Source: Martinezella tropici (lineage in GTDB: Bacteria; Pseudomonadota; Alphaproteobacteria; Rhizobiales; Rhizobiaceae). From it: DNA of 64,000 nucleotides. This document shows positions 14,344 through 23,007 of this stretch, piece by piece. The notes below the pieces were generated by a model. That model saw nothing but the letters and a program-made list of their open reading frames with translations, did not search any database and was not told the DNA's origin. The position numbers and the translations under genes were made by a program. The first letter of the stretch is position 1, and each line of letters begins with the position of its first letter. The DNA is taken from contig NZ_QMKK01000022.1 of NCBI RefSeq assembly GCF_003287875.1, forward strand, positions 310,001 to 374,000. The letters run 5' to 3'.

Positions 14344-16461
14344 ATGACCGTAGCAGCACCAGTTGGCAGCTATACGAAATACGACTTCGGCGCGGACGAC
14401 CGCATCCGCTTCGAAGGCCGCTACTGGTGCCTCAAGACCCGCAACGAAGGCGACCCGGAGGAGGTCGCCCGCTGGTCGGAGGGCATCGTCATCGAAACCG
14501 TCGACGGAGGGCAGGACCGGCGGGTGAAGGCCTTCAGCTTCGAGTATGTGGACTACCTCTTCCGCCACAAGAAGATCGACTGGGAACAGGGCTACTTCAG
14601 CGCGCGCAACGCGATCGCCAGGGCGAAGAAGCTGAAGCGGACGGACCTTCCGGCCGTCACCCTCCTCCGTACCAGGATGGTGCTGGAGTTCCTGGACATG
14701 GAAACCGACAAGTACGAGACGGGCGAGTTCTTCACCCGTTCGGAGGCGGGCTTCCAGAAGTTCATCGACCACTTCAAGGCCGAGAACGCCCACCTGATCC
14801 CGCCGAAGAAGGGCAAGCGCGAAGTCATTCCGGGTCCGCGGCAGTTCGGCCGCCTGGTGGAGCGCTTCCAGGACAACCAGCTAGAACCCTGCTCTCTGCT
14901 CCCGCGCCATCGCGGCGGCGTCGGGCAGAAGTCGGACTTCACGCCCGAGGAAGAAGCCTTCCACATGGAGCACGCGGGCGCGTACCAGAGTAAGGACCGG
15001 CCGTCGAAGCTCGACTGCTACGCGCAGATGGACGAGGCGAACCGCAGGCGGGCCGAGGAAGGGCTCGCCGAGCTCAAGGTGCCGTCGCTGCGCACGTTCC
15101 AGCGCATCATCGACGACCTTGGCGACTACCGCAACGAGCTGACGCGGGCGGGTGATCCCTCGCGCGTCGCCAGACGGTTCGGAATGTCCCGGCGCGGATA
15201 CCAGCCGCAGCGTCCGCTCGAATACGTCGAGATGGACGAGCACAAGCTCGACGTGATGCGGCTTCTGGTCCGCAGCGGGATCTGGGAATTCCTCCATCCG
15301 GACGTGAAGCGTAAGATCGAGGAGAAGATGACGCAGACGAACGACGGCCGCGTCTGGCTGTCGGTCGCGCTGGATGCCTATTCCAGATCGGTCTGCGGGG
15401 CGAAGCTTCTGTGGGGCGCGCCCGATGGCGCGTCCGCGGTCGCGACCCTCGCGATGGTGGCGCGCTCGAAGGAGTTCGAGACGAGGCTGTACGGCACCGC
15501 GACGAATTGGCCCCAGGGTGGCACGGCAGAGAACATCCACGTGGACGCGGGCGCGAGCTACACGTCGCTGGAGTTCCAGGAGGCCGCGCTGTCCTACAGC
15601 GGCAACGTCACGGTCCCGCCTTCGAAGCACCCTCACCTGCGCGGCCGCGTGGAGCGCTTCTTCCGCACCATCAACCAGCGCTACATCCATCTCCTGTCCG
15701 GGCAGACCTTCAGCAACGTGCTGCTACGCGACAAGTACGACGCCCAGAAGTACCGTCACATGACGGACGAGCAGCTCGCCGAGTTCCTCGTCATGCTCAT
15801 CGTCGACTGCTACCACAACACGCCACACCGAGGGCTCAAGGGCCTTACGCCGCTCCAGGCATGGTATTTCGGGACGCAGAACGCCAACGGCGCCGTCAAG
15901 GGCTACCCGTCGGAAAGGGAGTATGCGGAGGCCTTCAGCGTCGTCACGAAGTACAAGGTCGGCAACTACGGGATCATGATCCTGGGGCTGCCGTACTCCA
16001 ACACGTGGCTTCAGGAGTGCCGGGAGATGCGGTACGACCTCGAGCTGAGCGTCCGCTACAACGAGACCGACATCTCCAAGATTCTCGTCAAGGATCCGTT
16101 CAAGGTCAACGAGTGGGTGGAGGTCGAGTGCGCGCTGGACGGCCTCAAGGGCTGGCGGGTGACCCACTGGCTCGAGCAGATCAAGTACCTGAAGAGGCAG
16201 TTCGGCGCGTCGAGGTCGATCGGCATGCGGGTGGCCCAGGCGGCACTGGCGAATGCCAGGGATTTTGCAAAGTCGAGCAAGGCGGCGGCCGGGATCGGTT
16301 CGCCTCTTACCACCGCTTCGCAGCTCGCCTATTGGGACAGGGAGGTCGTCGCCGGCTTCACGATCGCCAGGGAGACCGTGACCGACTACGGCGAGCCGGC
16401 CGAGGCGGCCCGTGTCGACGCCGAGCGGGTCCGTTCTCATCGAAGGAGAAGGACCCAGTGA
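14344..16461 (+). CDS. tnsB: TnsB-like DDE transposase
   Basis: This is a 705-residue transposase that binds the element ends and performs 3' cleavage and strand transfer. N-terminal helix-turn-helix-like DNA-binding regions precede an RNase H-fold catalytic core with Asp298 (EYVEMDEHKLD), Asp401 (IHVDAGASY) and Glu437 (RGRVERFF). The 35-residue spacing between the last two is the classical D,D35E. A Mu-type beta-barrel C-terminal domain follows (YKVGNYGIMILGLPYSN). The last ~60 residues are basic and poorly ordered. Its TGA overlaps the GTG of a short ORF. The operon order tnsA-tnsB-orf-tnsC-tniQ marks a Tn7-like element. Confidence 0.92.
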   Translation: MTVAAPVGSYTKYDFGADDRIRFEGRYWCLKTRNEGDPEEVARWSEGIVIETVDGGQDRRVKAFSFEYVDYLFRHKKIDWEQGYFSARNAIARAKKLKRTDLPAVTLLRTRMVLEFLDMETDKYETGEFFTRSEAGFQKFIDHFKAENAHLIPPKKGKREVIPGPRQFGRLVERFQDNQLEPCSLLPRHRGGVGQKSDFTPEEEAFHMEHAGAYQSKDRPSKLDCYAQMDEANRRRAEEGLAELKVPSLRTFQRIIDDLGDYRNELTRAGDPSRVARRFGMSRRGYQPQRPLEYVEMDEHKLDVMRLLVRSGIWEFLHPDVKRKIEEKMTQTNDGRVWLSVALDAYSRSVCGAKLLWGAPDGASAVATLAMVARSKEFETRLYGTATNWPQGGTAENIHVDAGASYTSLEFQEAALSYSGNVTVPPSKHPHLRGRVERFFRTINQRYIHLLSGQTFSNVLLRDKYDAQKYRHMTDEQLAEFLVMLIVDCYHNTPHRGLKGLTPLQAWYFGTQNANGAVKGYPSEREYAEAFSVVTKYKVGNYGIMILGLPYSNTWLQECREMRYDLELSVRYNETDISKILVKDPFKVNEWVEVECALDGLKGWRVTHWLEQIKYLKRQFGASRSIGMRVAQAALANARDFAKSSKAAAGIGSPLTTASQLAYWDREVVAGFTIARETVTDYGEPAEAARVDAERVRSHRRRRTQ

Positions 16462-16772
16462 AGGGGGCCCGCGACGCGGGGCATGCTGCGGCTGAAGGCG
16501 GCAGCACGGCTACGGATGCAGCGTACGCGGCAACGGACAGCAGCTCCGACGACACGGATGCCGGGCCGGATAAGAAGCCGAAGAAGCCGGGCAGGAAGTC
16601 CAGGAAGTCGCGCGACCCGGTCGCAACGCAAAACACGCAGACCCCTCTGACAGCGCATCCGACACCATCGGAGCCGTCGTTGCCGCCTTCGACGCCGCCT
16701 GACGACGGACAGGAGGTGATCCCACGGAAAAGCGGCATCCGCATCGAAAAGACCCGGAAGGACGACCAATGA
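16458..16772 (+). CDS. short Pro/Lys-rich protein between tnsB and tnsC
   Basis: A 104-codon ORF begins with GTG at 16458, overlapping the tnsB stop as GTGA and preceded by AGGAG. It ends in TGA overlapping the ATG of tnsC as ATGA. The product is disordered (KKPKKPGRKSRKSRDP, then TPSEPSLPPSTPPDD) and finishes with a more structured EVIPRKSGIRIEKTRKDDQ. The double overlap strongly suggests a translated gene. TnsB proteins of characterised Tn7-like systems end in a flexible tail with a short hook that binds TnsC. This ORF has that layout and may be a detached tail, which is inference. An alternative is an unrelated linker protein. Confidence 0.6.
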   Translation: MKGARDAGHAAAEGGSTATDAAYAATDSSSDDTDAGPDKKPKKPGRKSRKSRDPVATQNTQTPLTAHPTPSEPSLPPSTPPDDGQEVIPRKSGIRIEKTRKDDQ

Positions 16773-17833
16773 CGGAGCCGAACTTCGACGATGAAATGCT
16801 GGCCCATATCAAGTCGACGGTGGCCCCCGCCACCGTCGACCGCGCCGAGATCCTCGCCGAACTGAAGGCGATGCATATCGTGACCGCCGACGACGAGGCG
16901 ATCGACGTGGAACTCGACCAGATGATCGCCCACATTCTCGCGGGTAACTCAAAAGAAGGCTATGCCCTGACGATCACGGGGAAGAGCGGGGCTGGGAAGA
17001 CCACTGCCCTCAACCGACGGCTCGACGCCCACCCGTCCTTCAAGCCTTTCGCGGGCAAGTACGGGAACATGCTCTCCCTGAGCCTCCGGGCCACCACGCC
17101 GTCTAGCTGCACAGCCAAGACACTTGGAAAGGAGCTTCTTGAAAGAACTGGCTACGTCCTTCAGTCGGACAAGGACGAGCATGACACCTGGCGTATCCTT
17201 CGGGAGAGAATGGAGAAGATGCAGACGAGAATTCTCGTTCTCGACGAGTTCCAGCACGTGCTCGATGCTCCGACCAGCAAGAAGTACATGCACCTCAGCA
17301 ACACCATCAAGAACCTCCTGATCAACGACGGCCGGCCCATCTGGCTCATCCTTTCGGGCGTGCCGAGCATCGTGGACTTCATCGACCGCGACCCTGCAAA
17401 ACAGTTGGACCGCCGGGCGCCGCTCATCGAAATCACCGGGCTGAAGGACACTCAGGCAGATCTGGAGCGCATCGCCGACATTGTGTACGAGCTCGTCGAA
17501 GCCTGCGGGCTGACGCTCGGCTTCGCGCCGACGCGAGACTTCCTGCTGCGTCTCATGCATGGCGGGATCTGGCGGTTCGGCATGACGGTGCAGATCGTCA
17601 AGAACGCGATCGAGCGCGGCCTCTGGGACAGGAGCTGGACGAAGGAGAAGGGCGCGGTACTCCACCACCGGCACTTCGCCGAAGGATACAGGCGGCTGGC
17701 CCGGAACTGCTCCGCTGAGACGAACGTGTTCCTGATCGACGACTGGTTCCACATCCAGCGCGAGGTCGACGACGAGGGACGCCTGGTGGACGCCGCGGCC
17801 CCCAGGAAGCGTGGGCGACCGAGGAAGGCATGA
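16769..17833 (+). CDS. tnsC: TnsC/TniB-like AAA+ transposition regulator
   Basis: This is a 354-residue AAA+ ATPase that bridges target selection (TniQ) and the transposase. It has Walker A GKSGAGKTT at 71-79, Walker B ILVLDEFQH (~155) and a sensor region LILSGVPS. The family normally forms filaments or rings on DNA and recruits the transposase. The C-terminus ends RKRGRPRKA, an AT-hook-like minor-groove binder that is not universal in the family. Its start overlaps the preceding ORF. The tniQ start follows 37 bp after its stop. Confidence 0.88.
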   Translation: MTEPNFDDEMLAHIKSTVAPATVDRAEILAELKAMHIVTADDEAIDVELDQMIAHILAGNSKEGYALTITGKSGAGKTTALNRRLDAHPSFKPFAGKYGNMLSLSLRATTPSSCTAKTLGKELLERTGYVLQSDKDEHDTWRILRERMEKMQTRILVLDEFQHVLDAPTSKKYMHLSNTIKNLLINDGRPIWLILSGVPSIVDFIDRDPAKQLDRRAPLIEITGLKDTQADLERIADIVYELVEACGLTLGFAPTRDFLLRLMHGGIWRFGMTVQIVKNAIERGLWDRSWTKEKGAVLHHRHFAEGYRRLARNCSAETNVFLIDDWFHIQREVDDEGRLVDAAAPRKRGRPRKA

Positions 17834-17870
17834 TGAACTTGATCGAAACTCGCAGGAACGGGAGATAGCG

Positions 17871-19691
17871 GTGTCCGGCCTGTTCGACGTCCCTCTTCTC
17901 CCGGACGAGCCCCTTACGAGCTACCTCGCCCGTCTCGCTCGGGCGAACGGCGCCGGGACGATCCGCGGCTTCTGCCAGGACATGAAGCTCGACCGGCCCC
18001 GTCTGATCCGGGGCGACGAAGACGAGGTCCGCAAGCTGGCCGGACTTGCAGGACGCGATGCAGAGGGACTGCAGGCCAGCGCGATCGTCGTCGACGACCT
18101 CTCCGGCGCGACGGTCGCCGGACACTACTTCCCGCACGGCAAGCTCCGGCGGTCGAAGCTGCGCTTCTGCCCGCGCTGCATTGCGGACGACGACGCAGAC
18201 GCCAGCCGCATGCCCGGCGCACGCCGCTACTCGCGCCTTTACTGGGTGTTTCCGCAGGTGCCGGCCTGCCACGTCCACCGCGTCGCGATCGTAGAGATGG
18301 AAGCAGACCAGAGCCACCACTACGACCTGAACACCCAGCTCGATCTCCTGGGAGACCGGATGCACGAGCTTCTGGAAGAATGCGTGCCGCGTCGGCCGAC
18401 GGCCTTTGAGGGTTTCGTCCGCAAGCGTCTCGCAGGACGAAGCGCGCACGGTGAGTTCCTGAACGGCTTCGGCCTCTCCGCCGGGATGTCGGCCTGCGAG
18501 CTGCTGGGCGTCGCGCTGCTGTTTGGAAGGGAGGTCCGCGTCGGCAAGCTCGGTGAGGAGGACCTTCATTGTGCAAGGCAGGCGGGGTTCGAGCGGCTCG
18601 CGAAGGGCACTGACGGCTTCACGTCCTTGCTGGACGACGTCAGGTCGACTGACGAGAGATCGAACGTCCGCGGCGGCCAGGCCCTCTACGGAAAGCTCTA
18701 CCTTTCGCTTAACGAGAACTACGAAGATCCGGACTACGACCGGCTGCGAAGCATGATCCGGAGCCACACCATGTCGAGGGTTCCGATGCTCGACGGGATG
18801 GAATTCTTCGGCCCGGTGACGGAGAGCCCATGGACGTCGATCGGGAAGATCGCGGAGGCGACCGGCTACCCGGACGAGACGCTCCGGCGCATCCTTGTCG
18901 AGCTCGGCCATATCGATTCCCTCCGACAGTCGAAGGGACAGCGGTACGTCCGGAAGACGGCGGCGGACGAGGCCGTCGCGGCTATCGGGGACATGGCGAC
19001 CCGCGAGGAGACCGCGGCGATACTCGGTCTCCCCAGCATGACGGTGAAGCGCCTCATCTCCGACGGCATGATCGAACCGGTCCTGAAGAGCGCAGACGCG
19101 GGCGAACGGGGATACCGCCTTCTGGACCGGTATTCTCGAAAGGCCGTCGCCGATCTGCGGGATAGGCTTCTGGCACGCGCGCGGCCGGAATTCCCTGCCG
19201 ACTGGACGAACCTGACAAATTCTGCACGAAAGGCAGGGCTGAGGCTGGTCGACGTCCTTCAGATGGTTCTCGACGGGCGGCTCCGGAACCTCGGGAGGTC
19301 GTCCGACGAGGACGGCGTCGCCGCGCTGCGTTTCGACGTGAAGGAGATCGACCCGCTGATCGCTGTCACTGAAAAGGCCTATGTCGAGCGTGCCGAAGTC
19401 TGCCGTCGCCTGCTGCTTCAGGCCGAGGCGTTCGCCTTCCTCGTACGGACCGGAAACATCAAGGCCGAGCAGAGGCAGCTCCGTGTCGCACGCGCGCCGA
19501 CCTGGGTGATGACCGAGGCCGACTTTAAGGAATTCGACGCGCGCTACGTGACGTTCGCGCGCCTGTCGAAGGAGATCGGCGTCGGTTCGCGTGGGCTCGG
19601 CAAGATCCTCAGGGAAAAGGGAGCGCCCCTCGCCTTCCCGATGGAGAGCGTGAAGCAGGGGATCGTCGAGCGGCGGTTCCTAACACTCTGA
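17871..19691 (+). CDS. tniQ: TniQ/TnsD-like target-selection protein
   Basis: The 606-residue protein from the GTG at 17871 (GGGAG upstream) has the TniQ N-terminal domain: LPDEPLTSYLARLARANG, then a zinc-binding module with FCPRC (Cys100, Cys103) and ACHVH (Cys133, His134, His136). In Tn7 the longer relative TnsD recognises a specific chromosomal site. The long C-terminal part here (residues ~300-606) contains several helix-turn-helix-like segments (TREETAAILGLPSMTVKRLI), so it probably binds DNA directly and directs site-specific insertion. It is convergent with the cargo operon that ends at 19737. Confidence 0.85.
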   Translation: MSGLFDVPLLPDEPLTSYLARLARANGAGTIRGFCQDMKLDRPRLIRGDEDEVRKLAGLAGRDAEGLQASAIVVDDLSGATVAGHYFPHGKLRRSKLRFCPRCIADDDADASRMPGARRYSRLYWVFPQVPACHVHRVAIVEMEADQSHHYDLNTQLDLLGDRMHELLEECVPRRPTAFEGFVRKRLAGRSAHGEFLNGFGLSAGMSACELLGVALLFGREVRVGKLGEEDLHCARQAGFERLAKGTDGFTSLLDDVRSTDERSNVRGGQALYGKLYLSLNENYEDPDYDRLRSMIRSHTMSRVPMLDGMEFFGPVTESPWTSIGKIAEATGYPDETLRRILVELGHIDSLRQSKGQRYVRKTAADEAVAAIGDMATREETAAILGLPSMTVKRLISDGMIEPVLKSADAGERGYRLLDRYSRKAVADLRDRLLARARPEFPADWTNLTNSARKAGLRLVDVLQMVLDGRLRNLGRSSDEDGVAALRFDVKEIDPLIAVTEKAYVERAEVCRRLLLQAEAFAFLVRTGNIKAEQRQLRVARAPTWVMTEADFKEFDARYVTFARLSKEIGVGSRGLGKILREKGAPLAFPMESVKQGIVERRFLTL

Positions 19692-19736
19692 AGAAATGCG
19701 TCGAATAGCGCCGCTTGCTGGCGGCATTACCCATGG

Positions 19737-20411
19737 TCACAAGGTGGGTTGAATTCCGGGTAACGCGAGGTTCCTGATATAGGTTGGCATGAAGGTGCTC
19801 CGCTGGCGCATTTCTGGTAAACGGCACAGCATATTGCCGAACGCATTCTGATGATGCCCGGCACGATATTGCGGCAGGATTAGAAGGGCATCGGTGATCA
19901 CTTCGACGCCCGCAAACCTTGCTTCTTTGACCTCGTGTGAAGCTACTGCGCAACGGATCTCGATCCTCGTCGGGCAATAAAGCTCAAGCGCCCGCTCTAC
20001 CAAGGTTTCCACGGTCTCAATGTTTGTGGCCATCGAAGTGCTGATGTAGATTTTCTCGGCCTGAAGCTTCTGACGCTTCCGGTACTCTTTCTCGATATAG
20101 GTGGCTGTTTCGCCTGGCAACCGGCCCTCAGCAAGCTTCGTCCAAGCGCAATGGCTGGCAACTTGCCCATCTCGTTTTCCCAGACGGTCGATCAACGGGC
20201 CGGCAAACTCGTCGAAATCGGCTGCGAGTCCCATGACGCGAGCAATCTCACCATCAAGAAGAATCTCGACCTGAGAGGCGCTTATGCGGCCAAGCAACTG
20301 CAGTGCTCCTATTAGATCGTCGCTTCCCGTCCGGAACTCGACCAGTGCGCGCAGAGCACTCCATACCTCTTCCGAAAATTCGTCAGGGCGATAATTCAGA
20401 TCAAGCGTCAT
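19737..20411 (-). CDS. hypothetical cargo protein, second of two
   Basis: The ATG at 20411 overlaps the stop of the preceding gene (ATGA), giving 224 residues; the frame is open to 20492 but that start lies inside its neighbour. The product begins MTLDLNYRPDEFSEEVWSAL and has YIEKEYRKRQKLQAEKIYIS and LYCPTRIEIRCAVASHEVKE in the second half. No domain is recognised. Tight coupling to the nuclease-like partner suggests a sensor, immunity or regulatory role in a two-gene module; this is inferred. Confidence 0.6.
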   Translation of the reverse strand: MTLDLNYRPDEFSEEVWSALRALVEFRTGSDDLIGALQLLGRISASQVEILLDGEIARVMGLAADFDEFAGPLIDRLGKRDGQVASHCAWTKLAEGRLPGETATYIEKEYRKRQKLQAEKIYISTSMATNIETVETLVERALELYCPTRIEIRCAVASHEVKEARFAGVEVITDALLILPQYRAGHHQNAFGNMLCRLPEMRQRSTFMPTYIRNLALPGIQPTL

Positions 20412-21301
20412 TCCGCCACCTCCATGGCCATCGAGATCAGTTCTCGCGCCGTCGAAGGTGGCGTCGCGCGGAGCTGCTCCTCGAACCGGCACCAGTCATG
20501 GACGACCACGCTACCTTCGAATATTTCGTCGTCATCACCGAGTTCGAAAATAAGCGTTCGACCATCGGCCGAAAGGAACAAGGCGTCGTCCTCGGCAGGC
20601 AGACTAGCAATCGCCTCATGGAGGGCTTCCGGCGGTTTTTGGAACGACCTGACCATTCCTTTCGAGATTTCACGCGCCCTCTCCAATGTTCCCGAGATTG
20701 CTTCGCTGCGAGATGATCTGAACCATGATAGCTCCAAGTGCCAAAGCACCAGTTCCTTGTTACGCGCACTGAGGGGCCCGGCCGTAAGCTGATCAACTTT
20801 CTCGAAAAGCGAATTCCACGTTTCGTTCGGCGGCCTCGCTCGGACAAGCGCAGATTCTGGCTTGTAACGCGACAGGCTCTTTCGGAGGTAACTCTCCCGC
20901 TCAAGGTCATGCACGACGAGTTCAAGGCGATAAGATGTTTGTTGACCCAGCCAATCCCGCTGATAGCCGAAGTCGAGCGCGATCTCTCTGGTCCACTTTT
21001 GTTCCAGTCCATATTTGACCTGGAGATATCGGCTAACCTCAGGAGTGTTGATTACAACGTCATCGACGAAGGCCAGAGCTCCTTGGGTTAGCAGCACTGT
21101 TGAAGGATGATGGGGAGCTGTGTCGGGCTCAATGGCTTCTTTGACAACCCAGGAGTAGGCGTAGTCCACCACCTCCACAAGGCAATTAAAAAGCTCGAAC
21201 CGATAGCCCTCATCATTCGACCTACCGCCTGTCAGCTTGAACCGAAGCCTGGTGGCGGCCGCTTCTCCGACGTGCTTCCGGACGTAGTCTTCGACGTGCA
21301 T
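20408..21301 (-). CDS. putative PD-(D/E)XK nuclease-like cargo protein
   Basis: The 297-residue product (ATG at 21301; a GTG at 21331 is also possible) has an N-terminal region with Glu36 in RFELFNCLVEVV, Asp80-Asp81 in ALAFVDDVV and the QVK motif at 94-96 in SRYLQVKYG. This E...D...QxK series is the signature of the DUF4297/Cap4 type of restriction-fold nuclease found in anti-phage effectors. The C-terminal half (ALVRARPPNETWNSLFEKVD, LVLWHLELSWF) is unrecognised. It is the first gene of a two-gene operon at the cargo end of the transposon. The nuclease call rests on motif pattern only. Confidence 0.55.
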   Translation of the reverse strand: MHVEDYVRKHVGEAAATRLRFKLTGGRSNDEGYRFELFNCLVEVVDYAYSWVVKEAIEPDTAPHHPSTVLLTQGALAFVDDVVINTPEVSRYLQVKYGLEQKWTREIALDFGYQRDWLGQQTSYRLELVVHDLERESYLRKSLSRYKPESALVRARPPNETWNSLFEKVDQLTAGPLSARNKELVLWHLELSWFRSSRSEAISGTLERAREISKGMVRSFQKPPEALHEAIASLPAEDDALFLSADGRTLIFELGDDDEIFEGSVVVHDWCRFEEQLRATPPSTARELISMAMEVAE

Positions 21302-21532
21302 ATGGTCACTTTCTTCTGCGACGAAATGCACAACCTCTAACGCCTTTGTTTAAACATATTCCCTACTCCGATCACGGCTCGCGATGCCGCGAACGCGACG
21401 CAGCGCGTCGGCAGAATCCTAGGCAGGCGCAACGAAAACTTGCCCCTAAAACAAGATCGCAGAGCCCTCGGAGAAGCTACAAATCAGAAAAAGAAGTTCG
21501 GCAAAATTGCCGGTCTGATCAATGACTTGCAC

Positions 21533-21628
21533 GCATCCGTCAAAATCACGTGGCTGCTGCGTCAGAATGGCTTGGCCGGACGTTTGTGCAAGTGGCTGAT
21601 TTTCCACGAACCGCTGCGTCATAATCAC
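21533..21628. repeat. three degenerate CGTCA-N-AAT repeats, candidate transposase-binding sites
   Basis: GCATCCGTCAAAATCAC (21533), GCTGCGTCAGAATGGC (21556) and GCTGCGTCATAATCAC (21613) share the core CGTCA-N-AAT in one orientation. The first and third also share AATCAC-(G)-TGGCTGC. Same-orientation arrays near an end are what TnsB proteins bind. Confidence 0.45.
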
Positions 21629-21718
21629 TGGCTGCCTACAACGGAACGCGCCATTAGGTTGTCATTGGCCATTCTGATGTCATTAACGTGACCTTTTGGG
21701 CGGACAACCAGGCATCCT

Positions 21719-21742
21719 TTCCGGGCACTTCGGTGCCCGGAA
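21719..21742. terminator. 10-bp stem with UUCG tetraloop
   Basis: TTCCGGGCAC and GTGCCCGGAA form a perfect stem closed by TTCG, one of the most stable RNA hairpins. No long T-run follows on either strand. It may be a terminator for the AraC-side transcript or an insulating structure at the element's edge. Confidence 0.4.
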
Positions 21743-21907
21743 GTACTTCGCGGAACAAGACAAGAATCAACTATGATAGAAATCGAACGTCGGGTGACAG
21801 GCGCCATACGCCAACTTGCGTTACCCGAAGATACTGACGCGCCCCAATTACGCACCGAGTGCCATTCATGAGCCGATCCCTTGGTATTCGGTCTTCAGGA
21901 ATCTGCA

Positions 21908-22942
21908 TCAATGCAGCGAATTGAATTGCGAGGCATCCCGTTCGTTCAGCTCGCGCCATTGCAGAGGCGTCAGCCCCTCCCAGTCACGAAAGGCGCGATA
22001 GAAGGAACTGCGATCCTGATAGCCTAGAAGACATGCGACCTCGTCGATGTCGGTGGATGGGTTGGACAGGAGTTGCCGTCCGAGTTCCTGGCGCGCTTCC
22101 GACAGAAGCTCGCGAAAGGTCTTGCCCTCATCGGTGATGCGCCGTTGCAGCGTTCTCTCGCTCATGTTGAGATCCTGCGCTATCTGCGACAACTCCGGAC
22201 GTCCGCTTGCAAGCGATCGCTTCAGGACAACTTTCACTTGGTCGCCAATGGAACTGCGGGCCTGCAGTTCACCCATGGCGGCAGCAAGCGCCGGCGTGAG
22301 GATTTCCAGGAGTTCGGGATTGTGGCCCGGAAACGGCCGGTCAAGATCGGCCGATTTCAGGACGAGCCTGTTCTGAGGAGCGCCATACTTCACAGGACAC
22401 CCGAAAAAGAGCTGGTACAGATCGCTCTTTGGCCCGGAGCGCATGAACTCGACCCGAACCGGCGTCAGAGCTTGGCCGGTTCCGCGGCGACCAAGCTCGA
22501 TCAGGAAGGCGAAGGCAACGTCCGTGGCGATCCCGGGCTCAGGCTCGGTCGCGTAAACCCAGTTGCTTGCGATCGAGACTTCGCCTTTGTCCTCATGGAA
22601 ACTCAACTGCTCGGGCGTACAGAGCCGCTTGAAGCGCGCGACCCGGTAAAGGGCATCGCGATAATCCCTGGCGTGAAAGGCGGCCAAGGTCGATGGTGGA
22701 TGAACCGCCGTATCCGCCTCGCGGACGAGCCGAAGTCCGAGCGCAGGCTCCGGCATCAACTCTTCGAGCGCCCTGAAGATCGCGAAATACTGCGAGGTCG
22801 TCACCATGCCATTCTCGCCCAGATGCAACGTGGCGGGCAAACCGGCCTGACGCAGAACCGCAGACGGTGGCAAGCCTATCCGCTCGACCGCACGCCAGAA
22901 GGCCTGCGGCACCTTGCATTTATCTGCTGGCATCACACTCAT
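21908..22942 (-). CDS. AraC-family transcriptional regulator
   Basis: The 344-residue regulator has an N-terminal ligand-binding domain of the arabinose-binding/OruR type (LRQAGLPATLHLGENGMVTT) and a C-terminal pair of helix-turn-helix motifs (LSQIAQDLNMSERTLQRRIT at ~265 and DEVACLLGYQDRSSFYRAFR at ~305). It lies 65 bp downstream of the SDR gene on the same strand and may be co-transcribed with it, probably controlling it. This gene marks the start of ordinary chromosome to the right of the island. Confidence 0.9.
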   Translation of the reverse strand: MSVMPADKCKVPQAFWRAVERIGLPPSAVLRQAGLPATLHLGENGMVTTSQYFAIFRALEELMPEPALGLRLVREADTAVHPPSTLAAFHARDYRDALYRVARFKRLCTPEQLSFHEDKGEVSIASNWVYATEPEPGIATDVAFAFLIELGRRGTGQALTPVRVEFMRSGPKSDLYQLFFGCPVKYGAPQNRLVLKSADLDRPFPGHNPELLEILTPALAAAMGELQARSSIGDQVKVVLKRSLASGRPELSQIAQDLNMSERTLQRRITDEGKTFRELLSEARQELGRQLLSNPSTDIDEVACLLGYQDRSSFYRAFRDWEGLTPLQWRELNERDASQFNSLH

Positions 22943-23007
22943 CTCAGTCGACCCTCTAAGCCCGATCTCGCAGAAGTGCGCTCGTCTGTCATCCGCCTGC
23001 GGGAATG

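Larger units (their letters stand above)
12430..21742 (+). mobile_element. Tn7-like transposon (ends approximate)
   Basis: The span holds leader genes, TnsA, TnsB, an extra ORF, TnsC, TniQ and a two-gene cargo. In Tn7 the tnsA side lies next to one end and the cargo lies beyond the last tns gene. That layout places the left end in the 12.4-13.0 kb non-coding stretch and the right end in the 21.4-21.75 kb non-coding stretch, where repeats occur. I could not find matching terminal inverted repeats or a target duplication, so the borders are estimates. The 3' end of a chromosomal AraC-family gene lies just outside the right border. Confidence 0.6.
21302..21907. other. non-coding right-end region of the transposon
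   Basis: There is no convincing gene. It contains the three related repeats at 21533-21628, the sequence GAACGCGCCATT at 21644, GTCATT-type repeats at 21661 and 21679, and the UUCG hairpin at 21719-21742. After that the sequence runs into the 3' end of the AraC-family gene. It is the most probable place for the transposon/chromosome junction. Confidence 0.5.

Noticed and set aside
15411..16457. Upstream part of the frame that contains the 16458-16772 ORF
   Set aside because: Up to 16457 it is a shadow of the tnsB catalytic domain; only the part after the GTG at 16458 is accepted.
21440..21691. Short ORFs on both strands at the right end of the transposon
   Set aside because: They cover the repeat array and lack good start signals; repeats explain the sequence better.
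21690..21706. TTTTGGGCGGACAA, similar to the Tn7 end TGTGGGCGGACAA
   Set aside because: It points the wrong way for an end of this element and lacks the exact TGT; treated as chance similarity.
12430..21742. CRISPR-associated transposon
   Set aside because: No cas gene or CRISPR array is present in the window; TniQ is long and of the kind expected to recognise DNA itself.
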